Shown here: in pieces, positions 1 to 12,030 of the stretch
How the letters are laid out: each line of letters begins with the position of its first letter
How positions within the stretch are numbered: position 1 is the first letter of the stretch
NCBI GenBank assembly: GCA_030035585.1
Contig: CM057469.1
Span: 116,414,650 to 116,478,649, forward strand
Length of the DNA: 64,000 nt
DNA from: Dugong dugon
Taxonomy: Eukaryota; Chordata; Mammalia; Sirenia; Dugongidae
Reading direction: 5' to 3'
Notes under the pieces: model-generated
What the model saw: the letters and a program-made list of their open reading frames with translations, nothing else
Told to the model about the DNA's origin: nothing
Databases searched by the model: none
Made by a program: the position numbers and the translations under genes

Positions 1-1084
1 ATGATAGGGGAATTGCAGACCATTTGATAATGTGGCAATATACCTCACCATTACCACATGTTTCACACAGGTGGCTTTCTTCTCTTCTTGGCCCTGAAAT
101 TCACAAGGAAGTCAGTGCTAAAGGTAGAGAAACCTCACCTTGGACCTGGGATAGGAGCATCAGACAGGAGAGCAGCATCCAGGACATGCTGGGTAGGGCC
201 ATGGGACGCAGCATCGTGTCTGTGTGTGGAGGAGGCAATCAGAGATTACTAAAGGAAGAGTGATCGGAGAGAGAGAGGGCATGCAGAGACCTTCCCATCC
301 TACCTCTTGTCTTTTCCTTTGAACCCCTAGAAATAAACTGACCCTGGTGACATCCACCCTTTTCTATAGTTCTGGAGAGAATTGAGGACTTTGCATCCTT
401 AATGTCCCTAAGCCATCCCTTTGCTGAGTCTGAACTGCCATGGTCTATGAGGACTGGGATCCTCCTATATCTTCCCCCTTAATGTGTGATGGAAAACCCC
501 TGTTACATGTCTCATCTTCCTGCAGCTCTCACTTACCTGTCTCACAGAGGTGTGGAATGGTTTGTCAGGACTGGAAAGCTTGAGCTTTTATAGGAGGACC
601 TGAGGGAGGGGCATTGAAATCAATACCAGGAATATGTAGGTGGTCCACTGGTCATGTAGAAGGACTTGGAATGGGTTCCAAGAGATTCCTGCAATGGGGA
701 GGAGATTCTTTCCAACAAAGGCTGAAAATTGCACAGATGTTACTTCTTTCCTGTTATCAGGCCAGCATTTTTCCAAGAACAAATGGAGTTTGAACTTTTC
801 TCAACCTCTTCCTTGTCAGGGGCCTGTGGCACAAAATGTAGTATTAAATTGTTATCAATAACATCCAAAGGAATAGTTCTTCTAATACATCTCTCAAGAA
901 GTCAATTCCTCAATTTCTTTCTACCTTGTCTAGTAAGATTAAGTAAATTCTGGAATGATAAATCGGTATAGGAATTATAAGTGGCACAAATAGTTGAAGC
1001 CTAGATAGAATGGAAATTAAGATTAGGGGAGATGGTTCAGTATTGCTTCTTAAACATTAGCAGCAAGATTTCAAAAAATTCAGA
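1..1084. other. Unassigned sequence before the first L1 fragment
   Basis: No repeat family or gene was recognised here. Short open frames near 24-263 and 640-861 have no recognisable domain and are probably chance. An AATAAA hexamer occurs near 333, without other evidence of a transcript end. It may be unique DNA or decayed repeat. Confidence 0.3.
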
Positions 1085-2695
1085 GTTGACTTCTGGGCAA
1101 CATGGCACTTAGTCAGAAGCACTCCACCGTCCCCCCACAGCAAAGATCAGAAAAACTAAGTCAAACAGAGTTCACACATCAATCCTGAAACCCTAAGCAT
1201 CAAATGAAGAGATAAAGAACTCAGCCAAGCACCAAATGGAATAAGAAACTGACCAAGAACAGACAGCAAGGAAAGATACACGCAGAGGTCCCCTATCAGC
1301 TACCGCAACACGGATCCACCATCTTGGACTCTTATTGGAGATCAGTGAATGGGGGGTATGAGAAAGCAGCTTCACGGAGCTTCCAGCAGGAGACAGAACA
1401 ACCGGCAACCAGTGATATAGGCTTTCCAATCCCCTACCCTTCTTCACTGCCACTTAGCATCCTCTGCTTCCTGCAGCCACAGTCTCTTGGCCCGAAAGCA
1501 AGATTCCACCCGCCTGCACTGGCCAGCTCCTTGAGTTGCTTTTATTGGCTAATGGTGTTGCTTTTTTCCACTTCTTTAGATTTCTTCCTTACCTCTCATG
1601 ACCTCCCCCACCATTCTCTCAAATACCTGGCTCCGTTTGCCATCTTTGCTTCTTCCTGAAAAGCTGCAAAACACCGCTCGACTGAGAAACTGCTTCCGGG
1701 CCCATGCTGCCATGCTGGTGGGACCCCTGGAGCTTTTTTGTTTGTTTGCTCTGATTTGTTCTGTTTTGATTTGTTTGTTTGTTTTCTTTTTCTTTTCTAG
1801 GCTTGGGAGCCCCTTCTAGCTGGGCAGTACCACGTGGCTTGGAAGCTACTCCCTTACTCTGTGCAGAGGCATAGGGATATCCCTGGGGGCATTTCTTTTT
1901 TCTTTGTTTTTGGGTTTTTTTGGTTTCTTGGTTTTGTTTTCTTCTCTCTCTAATTCCCTTTTTGTCTTTCTCCATTTCCAGTTTCTCAATTTATCTATTT
2001 TTTTCTTTTACCCTTTTTCTTTTCTTTATTTTTGTTTTTCCCCATTTCTCAGTCTCTCATCTCTCCACTCCAATAGCAAGCTCCCTTAGCACTCTTTTTT
2101 GTTTGTGTGTATGTTTTTGGCTCCTGTTCCTGTCTCCTCTCTCTCATCTTTCCCGTACTCATCTTAGCTCCACACATCACAGTCTACTCCCTCCTTCCTA
2201 CCTACCTGCACCATGTGCTGAACATCACACTCCCAAGCAGCACAGGCATGGCTTACTGGAACCTGCCCTGCACTAATTCCCTGTCTGCACTGTCAGCCCT
2301 GGTACATGCCACAAACAACCCATCCCAGCAGCTCCCCTTCAGCTGGACCTGCCCTGCTGTACCATACCTGAGTGACTGACACTGCCCATTGGAGAAGGAG
2401 GTGAAAAGTATCATGCCCACAGACAAGCAAACAACAAAGAATGCACAGCTCACCTACCAAATAACCAAATTTAAAAGAAAGCTGGATGAAACAAACAAAT
2501 TTACAATCAATAAACAAGGAAAATAACCACTGAATGCCCAGAAGACAGCAGACAATATCAAAACATTTACAAAAACAGGACAGGATGGTTCCAGTAGGCA
2601 TCCAAAATAAAACACCCGATGACTTTCCAGTGGAAGAAAAGGCACTAGAACTACCTGATAAGGAATTCAAATCTCTAATATGCAGAATAGTAAAT
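1085..2695 (+). mobile_element. L1 5' fragment (5' UTR plus start of ORF1 only)
   Basis: The start matches, with substitutions, the 5' end of the full-length L1 at 21797: both carry a CAGCAAAGATC block, then 'tgaaaccctaa' and 'atcaaatgaagag'. It holds one ~270-bp promoter unit (1404-1672), the T-rich/CT-rich part of the 5' UTR, and the ORF1 start at about 2586. It then stops abruptly after about 35 ORF1 codons. There is no ORF2, no L1 3' end and no poly(A). No convincing target-site duplication was seen, so later deletion and early-terminated insertion are both possible. Confidence 0.8.
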
Positions 2696-3122
2696 ATAAA
2701 TTAAACTCTCCCTATCTCTTCTTCTCCATTATGAATTTCTAATCATGCTCCCAATTTAGATTTTTGATCATATCCTGCAAGTGGACAGATCAATAAACTG
2801 TATTTACTATTGCTTAATATTTTTGAATTTACAAACAAGTATTATATTTTGTCACCATCTGTCAGTCTATTGTACTGTGGTGGCTTGCACATTGCTATGA
2901 TGCTGGAAGTTATGCAACCAGTATTTCAAATACCAGCATGGTCACCCATGGGGTACAAGTTTCAGCAGAGCTTCTAGACTAAAGCAGGCTAGGAAAAAGG
3001 GCCTGGGGATCTACTTCTGAAAATTAACCAATGAAACCTTTATGGATAACCAACAGAACATCATCAGATACAGTGCTGGAAGATGAGCACCTCAGGTTCG
3101 AAAGTACTCAAAGTACAACTAG

Positions 3123-3412
3123 AAAAAATGTCTGCCTTGAGCATTATGCTCTTTTAAGAACTATCTATATGGGATTAAGGTAACAACAGCAACTCGAAAG
3201 ATTAGATAGGAACCTTAGGGGGCAGTGAGTTCATGTTAATGGGGGAAGAATAACTCAGAAAAGGAAGGTGAGAATGGTTACACAACTCAAAGAATGTAAT
3301 CAATTTTATTGAATTTTATGTGTAGAAGCTGTTGAATTGGTCTATGTTTTGCCTTGTATATTCTCAACCACAACAACAACAAAATAATTTTTTAAAAAAA
3401 TTAAAAAATATA
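3123..3412 (+). mobile_element. 5'-truncated L1 3'-UTR insertion inside the RTE
   Basis: This 290-bp block interrupts the RTE 5' UTR. It matches the 3' end of the reverse full-length L1 at 52097-62244, including the 'agggggcagtgagt' block, the 'aagaatgtaa' block and a final A-rich tail. It is flanked by a 9-bp duplication, 'tacaactag' (3114-3122) and 'tacaactgg' (3413-3421). It is therefore an ordinary short L1 insertion that came after the RTE. Confidence 0.8.
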
Positions 3413-3587
3413 TACAACTGGAGAATAGCTGTCTCCTCAAAGTAGGGTTGACCTTAATGACACAGATGGAGTAAAGCCTTCAGGATCTTCATCAGCTGAT
3501 ATGGCCTAACTCAAAGTAAGAAGTAATAGCTGCAATCATACATTAGTAATTGGAATGAAGAATCTACGAAGTATGAGTTAAGGAAAA

Positions 3588-6000
3588 TTGGATGTTGTCA
3601 AAAATGAAATGAAACACCTGAAGATCAATATCCTAGGAATGAATGAATTGAAATGGATTGGTATTGGCCATTTTGAATTTGACAGTCTTATAGTCTACTA
3701 TACTGGGAACAACAAATTAAAAGAAAAACGGCATTGCGCTCATTGTCTTGAAGAACATTTCAAGATCTATCCTGAAGTACAATGCTGTCAGTGATAGGTT
3801 AATATCCACACACCTACAAGGAAGACCAATTAATAAAACTATTATTTAAATTTACACACCAACCATGAACATCAAAGATTAAGAAATTGAAGATTTTTAT
3901 GACCAGCTGCTGTCTAAATTGATGAAAAGTAAAATCAAGATGCATTGATAATTTTGATGATTAGAGTGAGAAAGTTGGAAACAAAGAAGAAGGAACAGTA
4001 GTTGGAAAATATAGCTGTGGTGATAGGACCAATGCCTGAGATCACATGATAGAACTCTGCAAGACCAAAGACTTATTCATTGGAAATAGTTTTTTTTTTT
4101 TTTTTTTTCCACCAACACAATCAAAGACTACATACACGGACCTTGCCAGATGGATTACACAGGAATCAAATCACTATGTCTGTGGAAAGAGAAAATGGAG
4201 AAGCTCAATATTATCAGTCAAGATAAAGCCAGAGGCTGACTGTGGAACAGACCATCAATTGCTCATATGCAAGTTAATGTGAAAGCTGAAGAAAATCAAA
4301 GTAAGTCCTTGAGATCCAAAGTATGACCTTGGATATATCCCACCTAAATTTAGAAACCATTTCAAGAATAGATTTGAAGCACTGAACTCTAATCATCGAA
4401 GATTAGAAGAGTTGTGGGTTGACATCAAGGATAGATTATACTAGAAAAAAAGTAAAAGATCATCAAAAAGAAAGGAAGAAGACCAGAATGGATGTCAGAA
4501 GTGACTCTGAAACTTGCTCTTAAGCACAGAGTAGCTAATGCAAACATAAGAAACGATGAAATAAAAGAGCTGAACAGATTTCAAAGGGCACCTCTAGGTA
4601 AAGTATTACAATAAAATGTGCAAAGACCTGAAGTTAGAAAACAAAAAAGGAAGAGCACAATAGGCATTTCTCAAGCTGAAAGAACTGAAGAGAAAATTCA
4701 AGTCTGAAGTTGCAGTTTTGACAGATTGTATAGGCAAAAAATTGAATGGCACAGGAGGCATCAAAAGAAGATTGAAGGAATACACAGAGTCACTGTACCA
4801 AAAAGAACTGGCCAACATTCAAATATTTGAGGAGGTATCATTTGATCAAGAACCCCTGGTACTGAAGAAAGAAGTTCAAGCTGCACTGAAGGCGTTGGCA
4901 AAAAACAATGCTCCAGGAATGGATGGAATACCAGTTGAAACACTTCAGCAAATGTATGCAATGATGCAAGTGCTTACTCATATATGCCAAGAAATTTCTA
5001 AGACAGTTACTTGGCGAACTGACTGGAAGAGATCCATACTCTTGCCCATGCCAAAGAAAGAGAATCTAATGGAATGCAGAAATTATTGAATAATGTCATT
5101 ATTAGCACATGGTATCAAAATTTTGCTGAAGATAATTCAAAAACAGCTGCTGTCATTCATTAACAGGGAACTGTTTAAGTCCAAGCCAGATTCAGAAAAA
5201 GAGGTGGAATAGTGAAATCATTGCCAATGTCGGATGAATCTTGGTTGAACACACAGAAAACTAGAAAAATGTTTACCTGTGTTTTACCAACTATGTGAAG
5301 GCATTCAACAATATGGATAATAACAAACTATGGAAAAGGTTATGAAGAATGGGAATTCTAGAACATTTAATTGTGTTTATGCAGTACATGTTCATGGATC
5401 AAGAGGCAGTCTTTCAAAGAGAACAAGGGGATACTGCCTGGATTAAAACTTGAAAACGTGTGCGGTACAGTTGTATCCTTTCAGCTTACTTATTCAATCT
5501 GTGTGCTGAACAAGTAACACGGGAATCTCAACTATGCGAAGAAGAATGCAGTGTCAGGATTGGAGGAAGATTCATTCACGTCCAACGATATGCAGATACA
5601 ACCTTGCCTGCTAAAATTGCAGATGACTTGAAGTGCATACTAATGAAGGTCATACACTACAGCCTTTAATATGAATTACAATTGAACATAAAGAAAACAA
5701 AAACACTTACAACAGGACCAATAAACAACATCAAGATGAATGGCAAAGAAATTGAAGTTGTCACAGATTTCCTTCTGCTTGAGTAAACAATCAATGCCCG
5801 TGGGAGCAGCAGCCAAGAAATCAAACAGCATATTACACTGGGGAAATTTGCTACAAAAGACTTCTTTCAAGTGTTCAAAAGCAAAGACGTCACTTTGATA
5901 ACTAAAGTGTGCTTCACCCGAGCTATGGCCATTTCAATCTCCTCATATGCATGTGAAAACTGGATAAGAAAAAGGAAGATTGATGGAGAACTGACACATT
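3588..6000 (+). pseudogene. RTE endonuclease-reverse transcriptase ORF, broken
   Basis: The RTE open reading frame would encode an AP-like endonuclease followed by a reverse transcriptase. Readable pieces include an N-terminal endonuclease stretch (3588-3794), the RT segment with 'NNAPGMDGIP' near 4905-4935, and the catalytic region near 5590. There the expected YADD box reads Y-A-D-T-T, so one of the two catalytic aspartates is lost. Many frameshifts and stops separate the pieces, and a T-run at about 4090-4108 interrupts the endonuclease. No function is possible. Confidence 0.8.
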
Positions 6001-6371
6001 TGAATTGTGATGTTGGTGAAGAATAGTGAATATTCTGTGAACTGCCAGAAGAAGAAACAAATCAGAAACTTGGAGGAAGTATAACCAGAATGCTCCTTAG
6101 AAGAGATGTCAAGTCTTCCTCTTGCTTACTTTGGACATGTCATCAGGAGGGATCGATCAGTAGAAAAGTGGAGGTAAAGTGGAGAGTTAACAAAAATGAG
6201 GGAAACCTTCCATGAGATGGAATAATACGGTGGTTGCAACAATGCATTCAAACACACCAATGATTGTGAGGATGGCACAGGACCAGGCAATGTTTTGTCA
6301 TATTATACATAAGGTCACCGTGAGTCAGAGCTGACTCGATGGCAACTAACTACAACAACAAGTAATATTTT

Positions 6372-6640
6372 AAGTAGCATCCTGAAACTTGTTTTTCATT
6401 CAACTTTGGGTTTTGAATCTGTCTAGATTGAGATAAATAGGTCTTACTCATCGATTTTTAGTATTTTATCATATAAATATTCTACAACTATAGAGGAATG
6501 TATTCATTCCTCTACTGGTGGGAATTTACTACATTTCATTCATTTTAAGATGTGTAATTTGTTATATTTTAGAGTTTCTGAAATCTGGATACAGTGCTAA
6601 TGAAGACAAACATAGTCTCCACCTTCAACTATGTAGTATA
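6372..6640 (-). other. Possible old L1M fragment
   Basis: AT-rich sequence. The part at about 6420-6560 weakly resembles reverse-strand old L1 ORF2 3' sequence. It is too decayed to call with confidence. Confidence 0.25.
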
Positions 6641-6644
6641 GGGG

Positions 6645-6955
6645 CAAGCACATTCCTTCATGGGTCAGACAATAAATAGTTTAGGATCTGTGGGCTATGC
6701 TATCCAATTCTGCCAGTGTAGCGTGAAAGCAGCCATAGCCAACATGTAAATGAATGGGCACATCTATATTCTAATCAAATATTACTTATATACTGAAATT
6801 CTAAATTCATAGAATTTTTATATTTCACAAAATATTATTCTTTTTTTGGTTTTTTTCCAATCATTCAAAAACATAAAGACCTTTCTTAGCTCACAGGCCA
6901 TATAAAAACAAGCAATGGGCCAGATTTGCCCAGCTGACTATAGTTTGCTGACAGC
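6645..6955 (+). mobile_element. hAT-Charlie-type nonautonomous DNA transposon
   Basis: The segment carries the internal sequence of the widespread mammalian MITE family, with 'gtagcgtgaaagcagccata' near 6719, 'gggccagatttgcccag' near 6917, and the 'tagtttgctgac' end near 6942. It appears diverged and degraded at the left end. No terminal inverted repeats or 8-bp duplication could be verified. The family assignment is from memory. Confidence 0.65.
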
Positions 6956-7637
6956 TAATATAGAAAATGAGAAACAAATCAATATTATAATCACACAATT
7001 AATTATTTAATCACAATATAGTTAGAGCTCTGAAGGACAAGTAGAATTTTAAGAGCATAAGACAGAAGGCACCTGCCCTGGTCTTAGGAAATAGACACAA
7101 GTTGGTCTGATTCCAAGAAGAATGACTTCTATAATTTTTGTTCCATTCGGAGCTGAGAAACAAGTGTTTAGTGACTGAACCAAGACTAATCAACTGTCAG
7201 CTTTGTATCCACAGAGCAAAAAAAAAACTTTAGAAAAACACATTCATCTTAAATGTACTTTCTTCGAGATACAACATGCTCATTCTCCAATATTTTCAGA
7301 AGATTTATATGAGCAAGGAAGCTCAAAAAATACACACGTTTACTTTCTTTGTATTGATGTGCTTTGTCTGTCTGTGGCAGCTACTTAGGAAGAGATTGAA
7401 AATTGTACCTGGAACAAGGAATCTCATCAGAGTGAGGCCCAGGCATTTAGACAAAGTTCAAACTTCAAGTGAAGAAAAGCAGAGTGTCAGATGCACCCCT
7501 ACAATGTGAGCAAATATCATCTAGCTTCAGGACTTTATGCTTAATGAACCCTAATATACTGACCCTAGAAGTAATTAGTGAATATGCTTCCTCTGCTACA
7601 TCCACCTGGCTGCAGACTTTATGAATATGCAGATTGT
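6956..7637. other. Unassigned, no gene seen
   Basis: No repeat or gene was recognised in about 680 bp. The short open frames at 7203-7388 and 7276-7509 overlap each other and lack any recognisable motif. Confidence 0.3.
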
Positions 7638-8765
7638 TGTTGTTAGGTGCTGGCAAGTCAGTTCTGACTCATAGTGACCCTCTGTACAGCAAAACGAAAC
7701 AGTGCACGGTCCTGTGCCATCCTCACAATCATTACTATGTTGAGCCCATTGTTGCAGCCACTGTGTCAGTCCATCTCGTTCAGGGTACTCCTCTTTTTTG
7801 CTGACCCTCTACTTTACCAAGCATAATATCCTTTCCCAGGGACTGGTCCTTCCTGATAACATGTCTGAAGTATGTGAGGCAAAGTCTTGCCATCCTTACT
7901 TCTAAGAAGCATTCTGGCTGTACTTCTTCCAAGACAGATTTGTTCATTCATCTGGCAGTCGTTGGTATATTCAGTATTCTTCACCAACACTATAATTCAA
8001 AGACATCAATTCTTCTTCTGTCTTCCTTATTCGTTGTCCAGCTTTCACATGTATATGAGGCTATTGAAAGTACCATGCCTTGGTTCAGGCGCACCTTAGT
8101 TCTCAAAGTGATATTTTTGCTTTTCAACACTTTAAAGAGGTCTTTTGCAGCAGATTTACCCACTACAATATGTCATTTGATTTCTTGACTGTTGCTTCCG
8201 TGAGCGTTGATTGTGGATCCAAGTAAAATGAAATTCTTGACAACTTCAATCTTTTCTCCATTTATCGTGATGTTGCTTATTGGTCCAGCTGTGAGGATTT
8301 TTTTTTTTTTTAATGTTGAGGTGCAATCCATACTGAAGATGGTAGTATTTGATCTTCTTCAGTAAGTGCTTCAAGTCTTCTTCACTTTCAGCAAACAAGG
8401 TTGTGTCATCTGCATATTGCAGGTTATTAATGAGTCTTCCTCCAATCCTGATGCCCCAGTCTTCTTCATATAGTCCAGCTTCTTGGATTATTTGCTCAGC
8501 ATACAGATTGAATAAGGATGATGAAAGAATACAACCCCGACACATACTTTTCCTGATTTTAAACCACGCAGTATCCTCTTGTTCTTTTTGAACAACTGCC
8601 TATTAGTCTATGTATAGATTCTGCTGGAGCAGAATTAAGTGTTCTGGAATTCCCATTCTTCTCAATATTATCCATAATTTGTCATGACCCACACAGCTGA
8701 ATGTCTTTGCATAGTCAATAAAACACAGGTAAACATCTTTCTAGTGTTCTCTGCTCTCAGCGGAG
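7638..8765 (-). mobile_element. RTE-type LINE, 5'-truncated, reverse strand
   Basis: Read on the minus strand it runs from inside the reverse transcriptase (near 8765) to the RTE 3' tail at 7638 (plus strand 'ttgttgttaggtgctggcaa'). It is truncated at the 5' end, as is usual for target-primed insertions. It preserves the RT catalytic region better than the other RTE copies in this window. Confidence 0.85.
8246..8545 (-). pseudogene. RTE reverse transcriptase fragment with intact YADD
   Basis: An uninterrupted ~99-codon reverse-strand frame covers the RT palm. It contains the catalytic box 'LQYADDTTLFAESEEDLKHL', with both aspartates present. The frame degenerates into a poly-lysine stretch caused by a T-run at about 8298-8310. 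Sequence upstream and downstream is out of frame, so this is an RT remnant and not a working gene. Confidence 0.75.
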
Positions 8766-8884
8766 AACGCAGTTTAGAAGAACCTTATATGGTGACCCAA
8801 TTAGGCCCTTGCATGACATTACTGATAAGGTGATATGGTCAGAAATGAGATTTGGATTCATAATCTATATACATGGGCACTCTA

Positions 8885-9640
8885 CAGAGGATCTTTCTAA
8901 ACATGACTAAGAATATGTGAACTATGAAGGAAAATATTAATATTTTTCATAAAAATGGAATGCTTCTGCAGGGAAAAACATTAGATAAAACAAGAAAAGT
9001 CAAAGGACAAACTTGGGAGCAAATATTTGTAGCAAACACCAAAACAAAAAGGGCTAATAACCTTAATGCATAACAATTTTCTATACATTGATTTTAAAGA
9101 CCAACAACTCAACAGAAAAAAATAAATTGCAGAGAATATAAACAGACAGTTCACAGTAAAGGAAATACAATTATCTTTTAAAATGCAAAAATATAATCAA
9201 ACTATTATAAATATACTCATGCATAATTTTAAAAATTGCAAATTAAAACTATACTGAATCTATCAGATTGGTAAAAATCAAGAAGTTTAATCACAAACTT
9301 TGTGAGCAGGACTGTGGGGAAGCAGGATCCTCATACCTATGGTAGGTGGATACATTAGCGTGACACCTCCCCATCCATAGGGCCATTTAGACATATCTAT
9401 CACAATTAACAATGTATATCCTTTTTTACCACAGAACTTCATTCCTGGATATTTATTCTATAAATACAACAACATACATGCAAAATTAAGCATGTTTAAG
9501 ATTGGTGATTACAAAATCATTAGTAATTAGAAAAGAATGTATGTAACCTAAATGTGCAGCAAAGGAACCAAATAAATAAATTACGGTACCTCTCTGTTCA
9601 ATGAAATACAGGTCCATGGCTCAGATGTTTTTAGGAATTT
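8885..9640 (+). mobile_element. Old L1M fragment (ORF2 3' part)
   Basis: It resembles the 3' part of ORF2 of old L1M elements: an RNase-H/C-terminal-like region with 'aaacagacagttcac' near 9138, 'cagattggtaaaaatcaaga' near 9263, and 'cattcctggatatttattct' near 9440. It is highly diverged and interrupted, with no intact frame. Confidence 0.6.
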
Positions 9641-9810
9641 AGAATTTTTGGATTAGAGAGGTAATATGGTAACTGTATCTTACATGACACTCCTAGCAGG
9701 ATCTGGGACAGAACCTCTTTATCAACCACATTAGCATTCCGCAGTAATATGTATGAAAAAACACATTAAGCGGGAGATATAAAGACCATAAATAGGCTCA
9801 CTTCAGGGCA

Positions 9811-10463
9811 TGTCAGTTAGGGTGTGATTGTAACACCCTGGTAGGCGGAATAATAGGCCCCAATGAGGTCCACACCTTATCCCCAGAACCAATGAATATG
9901 TTATGTTACAAGGCAAAAGAAACTTCACAGATGTAAATAAGGTTCTAAATCTTGAGATGGGGAGATTATTCTGGATTATTGAGGTAAATACAATTTAGTA
10001 ATTGCATGAGCCATTGAAAACAGAGAACCGTCTGGGTGGAAGAACAAGAGAGCAGAAGAAAAGAGGAAAAGAGATTGTGCAGAAGGGAAAGTCACAGAGG
10101 AGGACTCTATGCACCATTGCTAGATTGAAGGTGGAGTGGCCACCAGGAATGTAGACACCCTTAAAGAGCTGAGAGAGACTGACAGCTAGCAAGGAAACTG
10201 AGGCATCAGCCCTACAGCTGCAAGGAACTGAATTCTGACAACCTCAATGAACTTGAAAGCAGAGTCTCTCTTACAGCCTCCAGACAGAAACTTGGCCTTG
10301 CTGAAGCTTTGATTTCAGCCTTGTGGGATCTGGAGCAGAAAACCAGAAAGCTATACCAAGTCTAGAATTCTAACCTACAGAACCAAGGGATAATAAGTTT
10401 TTATTGTTTTAAGCCTCTAAGTTTGTGGTAAATTGTTAAGGCAGCAATAGAAAATTAATGAAA
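9811..10463 (+). mobile_element. MLT1-type solo LTR (ERVL-MaLR)
   Basis: The sequence follows the MLT1 LTR order: 'aataggccccaatgaggtcc', then 'ccagaaccaatgaatatgtt', 'cttgagatggggagattatt', and a 3' end with 'aagcctctaagtttgtggta' and a 'gcagcaatag' terminus. There is no internal retroviral sequence, so it is a solo LTR and an ancient mammalian insertion. Confidence 0.8.
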
Positions 10464-10499
10464 TCACCAAATGAGTAAGATATTTTTAGCTTTCAAAGC

Positions 10500-11050
10500 T
10501 CTCTCTCTTCTTTACTTTTCATTAAAGTACAATATATATACAAAAAAGTACACAAATCATAAAAGCATAGTTTGATGAATTTTCAAAAACTAAATACATC
10601 AGCGTTACCAGAGCCCAGATCAGAAATTACATGGCCAGCATCCCAGATGACCTCCTCATCCCAGATGACCCCCTTCCACAGAGCCCTGACTTCAACTACA
10701 TAGAAGAGTTTGCTCTCTATTTGTACTTGACCTAAATAGAACATTACAGTATGTTCTGCCTTGTGCCTGGCGCCTCTGACTCAACATTGTGTTTCTTAGA
10801 TACATCCAAATTGTTTTATGTAATTGTAATTGTTCATTCTAATTGCTGGGTGGTTTTCCATTGTATGGATATACCGCAATTTATTTAGCATTTCTTCTGT
10901 TGAACATTTGGGTAATGTTAGTGTTTGGTTTTATGAATAATGTTGCCAGAAACTGTCTAACAAGTCTTTTAGTGAATACATGCACACACTATTCCTGAAT
11001 ATACATCTAGGAGTGAAAATGCTGAGTAATTTAAAGTTTTGTTTTGTTCT
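10500..11050 (-). mobile_element. Old L1M fragment, reverse strand
   Basis: On the minus strand this is the 3' part of an old L1 ORF2. The plus strand shows reverse-complement landmarks such as 'ttgtatggatataccgcaat' near 10861 and 'aatgttgccagaaactgtct' near 10938. No open frame survives. Confidence 0.6.
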
Positions 11051-11085
11051 GAACTACAGATAAGGAATTGAGGACCTGTGTAGCT

Positions 11086-11297
11086 AAGGAGTCCTGGTTG
11101 TAGAATGGTTAAGCATTTGGCTGCAAAGAGAAAGGTCATGGTTCAAACGCGCCAGCAGCTCAGAGGGAGAAAAGACCTGGCGACCTGCTCCTGTAAAGAT
11201 CACAGGCTAGGAAACACTGTGGGGCAGTTCTACTCTGTCCTATAGGGTCACTTTGAGGACGAATCGACTGGATGAAGTCACACAGCAAAAACAACAC
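11086..11297 (+). mobile_element. AfroSINE, near full length
   Basis: A tRNA-derived head ('aaggagtcctgg', B-box-like 'ggttcaaacg') is followed by the body 'ggggcagttctactctgtcc' and an RTE-like 3' end. The tRNA-like head would supply the RNA polymerase III promoter. It is diverged. Confidence 0.85.
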
Positions 11298-11299
11298 TA

Positions 11300-11640
11300 T
11301 GTAGCTATGAAAAAGAAAGTGGAAGTGTTTCATGTACTGATGGGAAAGATTTCTAAGGTATGGTTATAAGTGGGAAAAGTGTTAAAGCACATTATGTTTT
11401 TGTAGAAGAGAGGTAAAAACACATTCATATTTACTTCTATATGTATAAAAAAATCTCTTGGAGGACACAGAAAGCACTAATAATATGCATTTGAATATGG
11501 GGATTGTGCCGTGAGTCCAAGAAAATGAGACCAGAGGCAGGAAAAAGATTTTTCATGTGCACACACACACATACATTGTTTATTTAACTATGGCAATGTA
11601 TTCAAAAATCAAAAGAAAACAATTGTCCTAACATGCTAAA
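11300..11640 (+). mobile_element. Old L1M 3' UTR fragment
   Basis: The region resembles old L1M 3' UTR sequence ('tttttgtagaagagaggtaa' near 11398, then 'tatatgtataaaaaaatctc'). It includes a short CA run near 11561-11570. A very short AfroSINE 3' remnant follows at about 11700-11735. Confidence 0.45.
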
Positions 11641-11847
11641 TCTGTACAGAAGTGACATTCCCTTTTTTAAGCGTGTTTATATTTGGCCATAGAAATTCTA
11701 AGGTCATCATGAGTCAGAGCCCACTTATGGCAAATAAAAAGTTTCTTGGAAAGAAAGTAGTTACCAGCCCCAGCTTTTAGCAGTGCCTCCTTCCCCCAGG
11801 GCATCTGCCTCCTTCCCTGAGGAATGTTCCAGTTCTCTTTCTAGAAT

Positions 11848-12030
11848 AAGGGTAACACAGTGGTTAAGAGCTACGGGTGCTAACCAAAATGTTGGCAGTT
11901 CAAATACACCAGCCACTCCTTAGAAGCCCTATGGGGCAGTTCTACTTTGTCCTACAGGATCGCTATGGGTCGGAATCCTTCATCCTATAGAGTCACTATA
12001 AGTCAGAATAGACTTGATGGTAACAGGGTT
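11848..12030 (+). mobile_element. AfroSINE with a doubled 3' end
   Basis: The body 'ggggcagttctactttgtcc' is recognisable from about 11933. The 3' end motif appears twice: 'gatcgctatgggtcggaat' at about 11959 and 'gagtcactataagtcagaat' at about 11990. This suggests a tandem 3' duplication or a second partial SINE at the same spot. Confidence 0.75.

Larger units (their letters stand above)
2851..6357 (+). mobile_element. RTE-type LINE, near full length
   Basis: It runs from an RTE-type 5' UTR through endonuclease and reverse transcriptase remnants to the typical tail 'gagctgactcgatggcaact' followed by ACAACAACA. Without the inserted L1 piece at 3123-3412 it is about 3.2 kb, close to full RTE length. 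An imperfect target-site duplication is visible: 'acaagtattatatttt' at 2835-2850 and 'acaagtaatatttt' at 6358-6371, with a 2-nt indel. The coding region is full of stops, so this is an old dead copy. It resembles the elephant RTE family from memory; a library comparison was not run. Confidence 0.85.

Noticed and set aside
1598..2276. Hydrophobic frames resembling membrane proteins
   Set aside because: They arise from T-rich L1 5' UTR sequence and are not conserved against the second copy at 22.6-23.2 kb.
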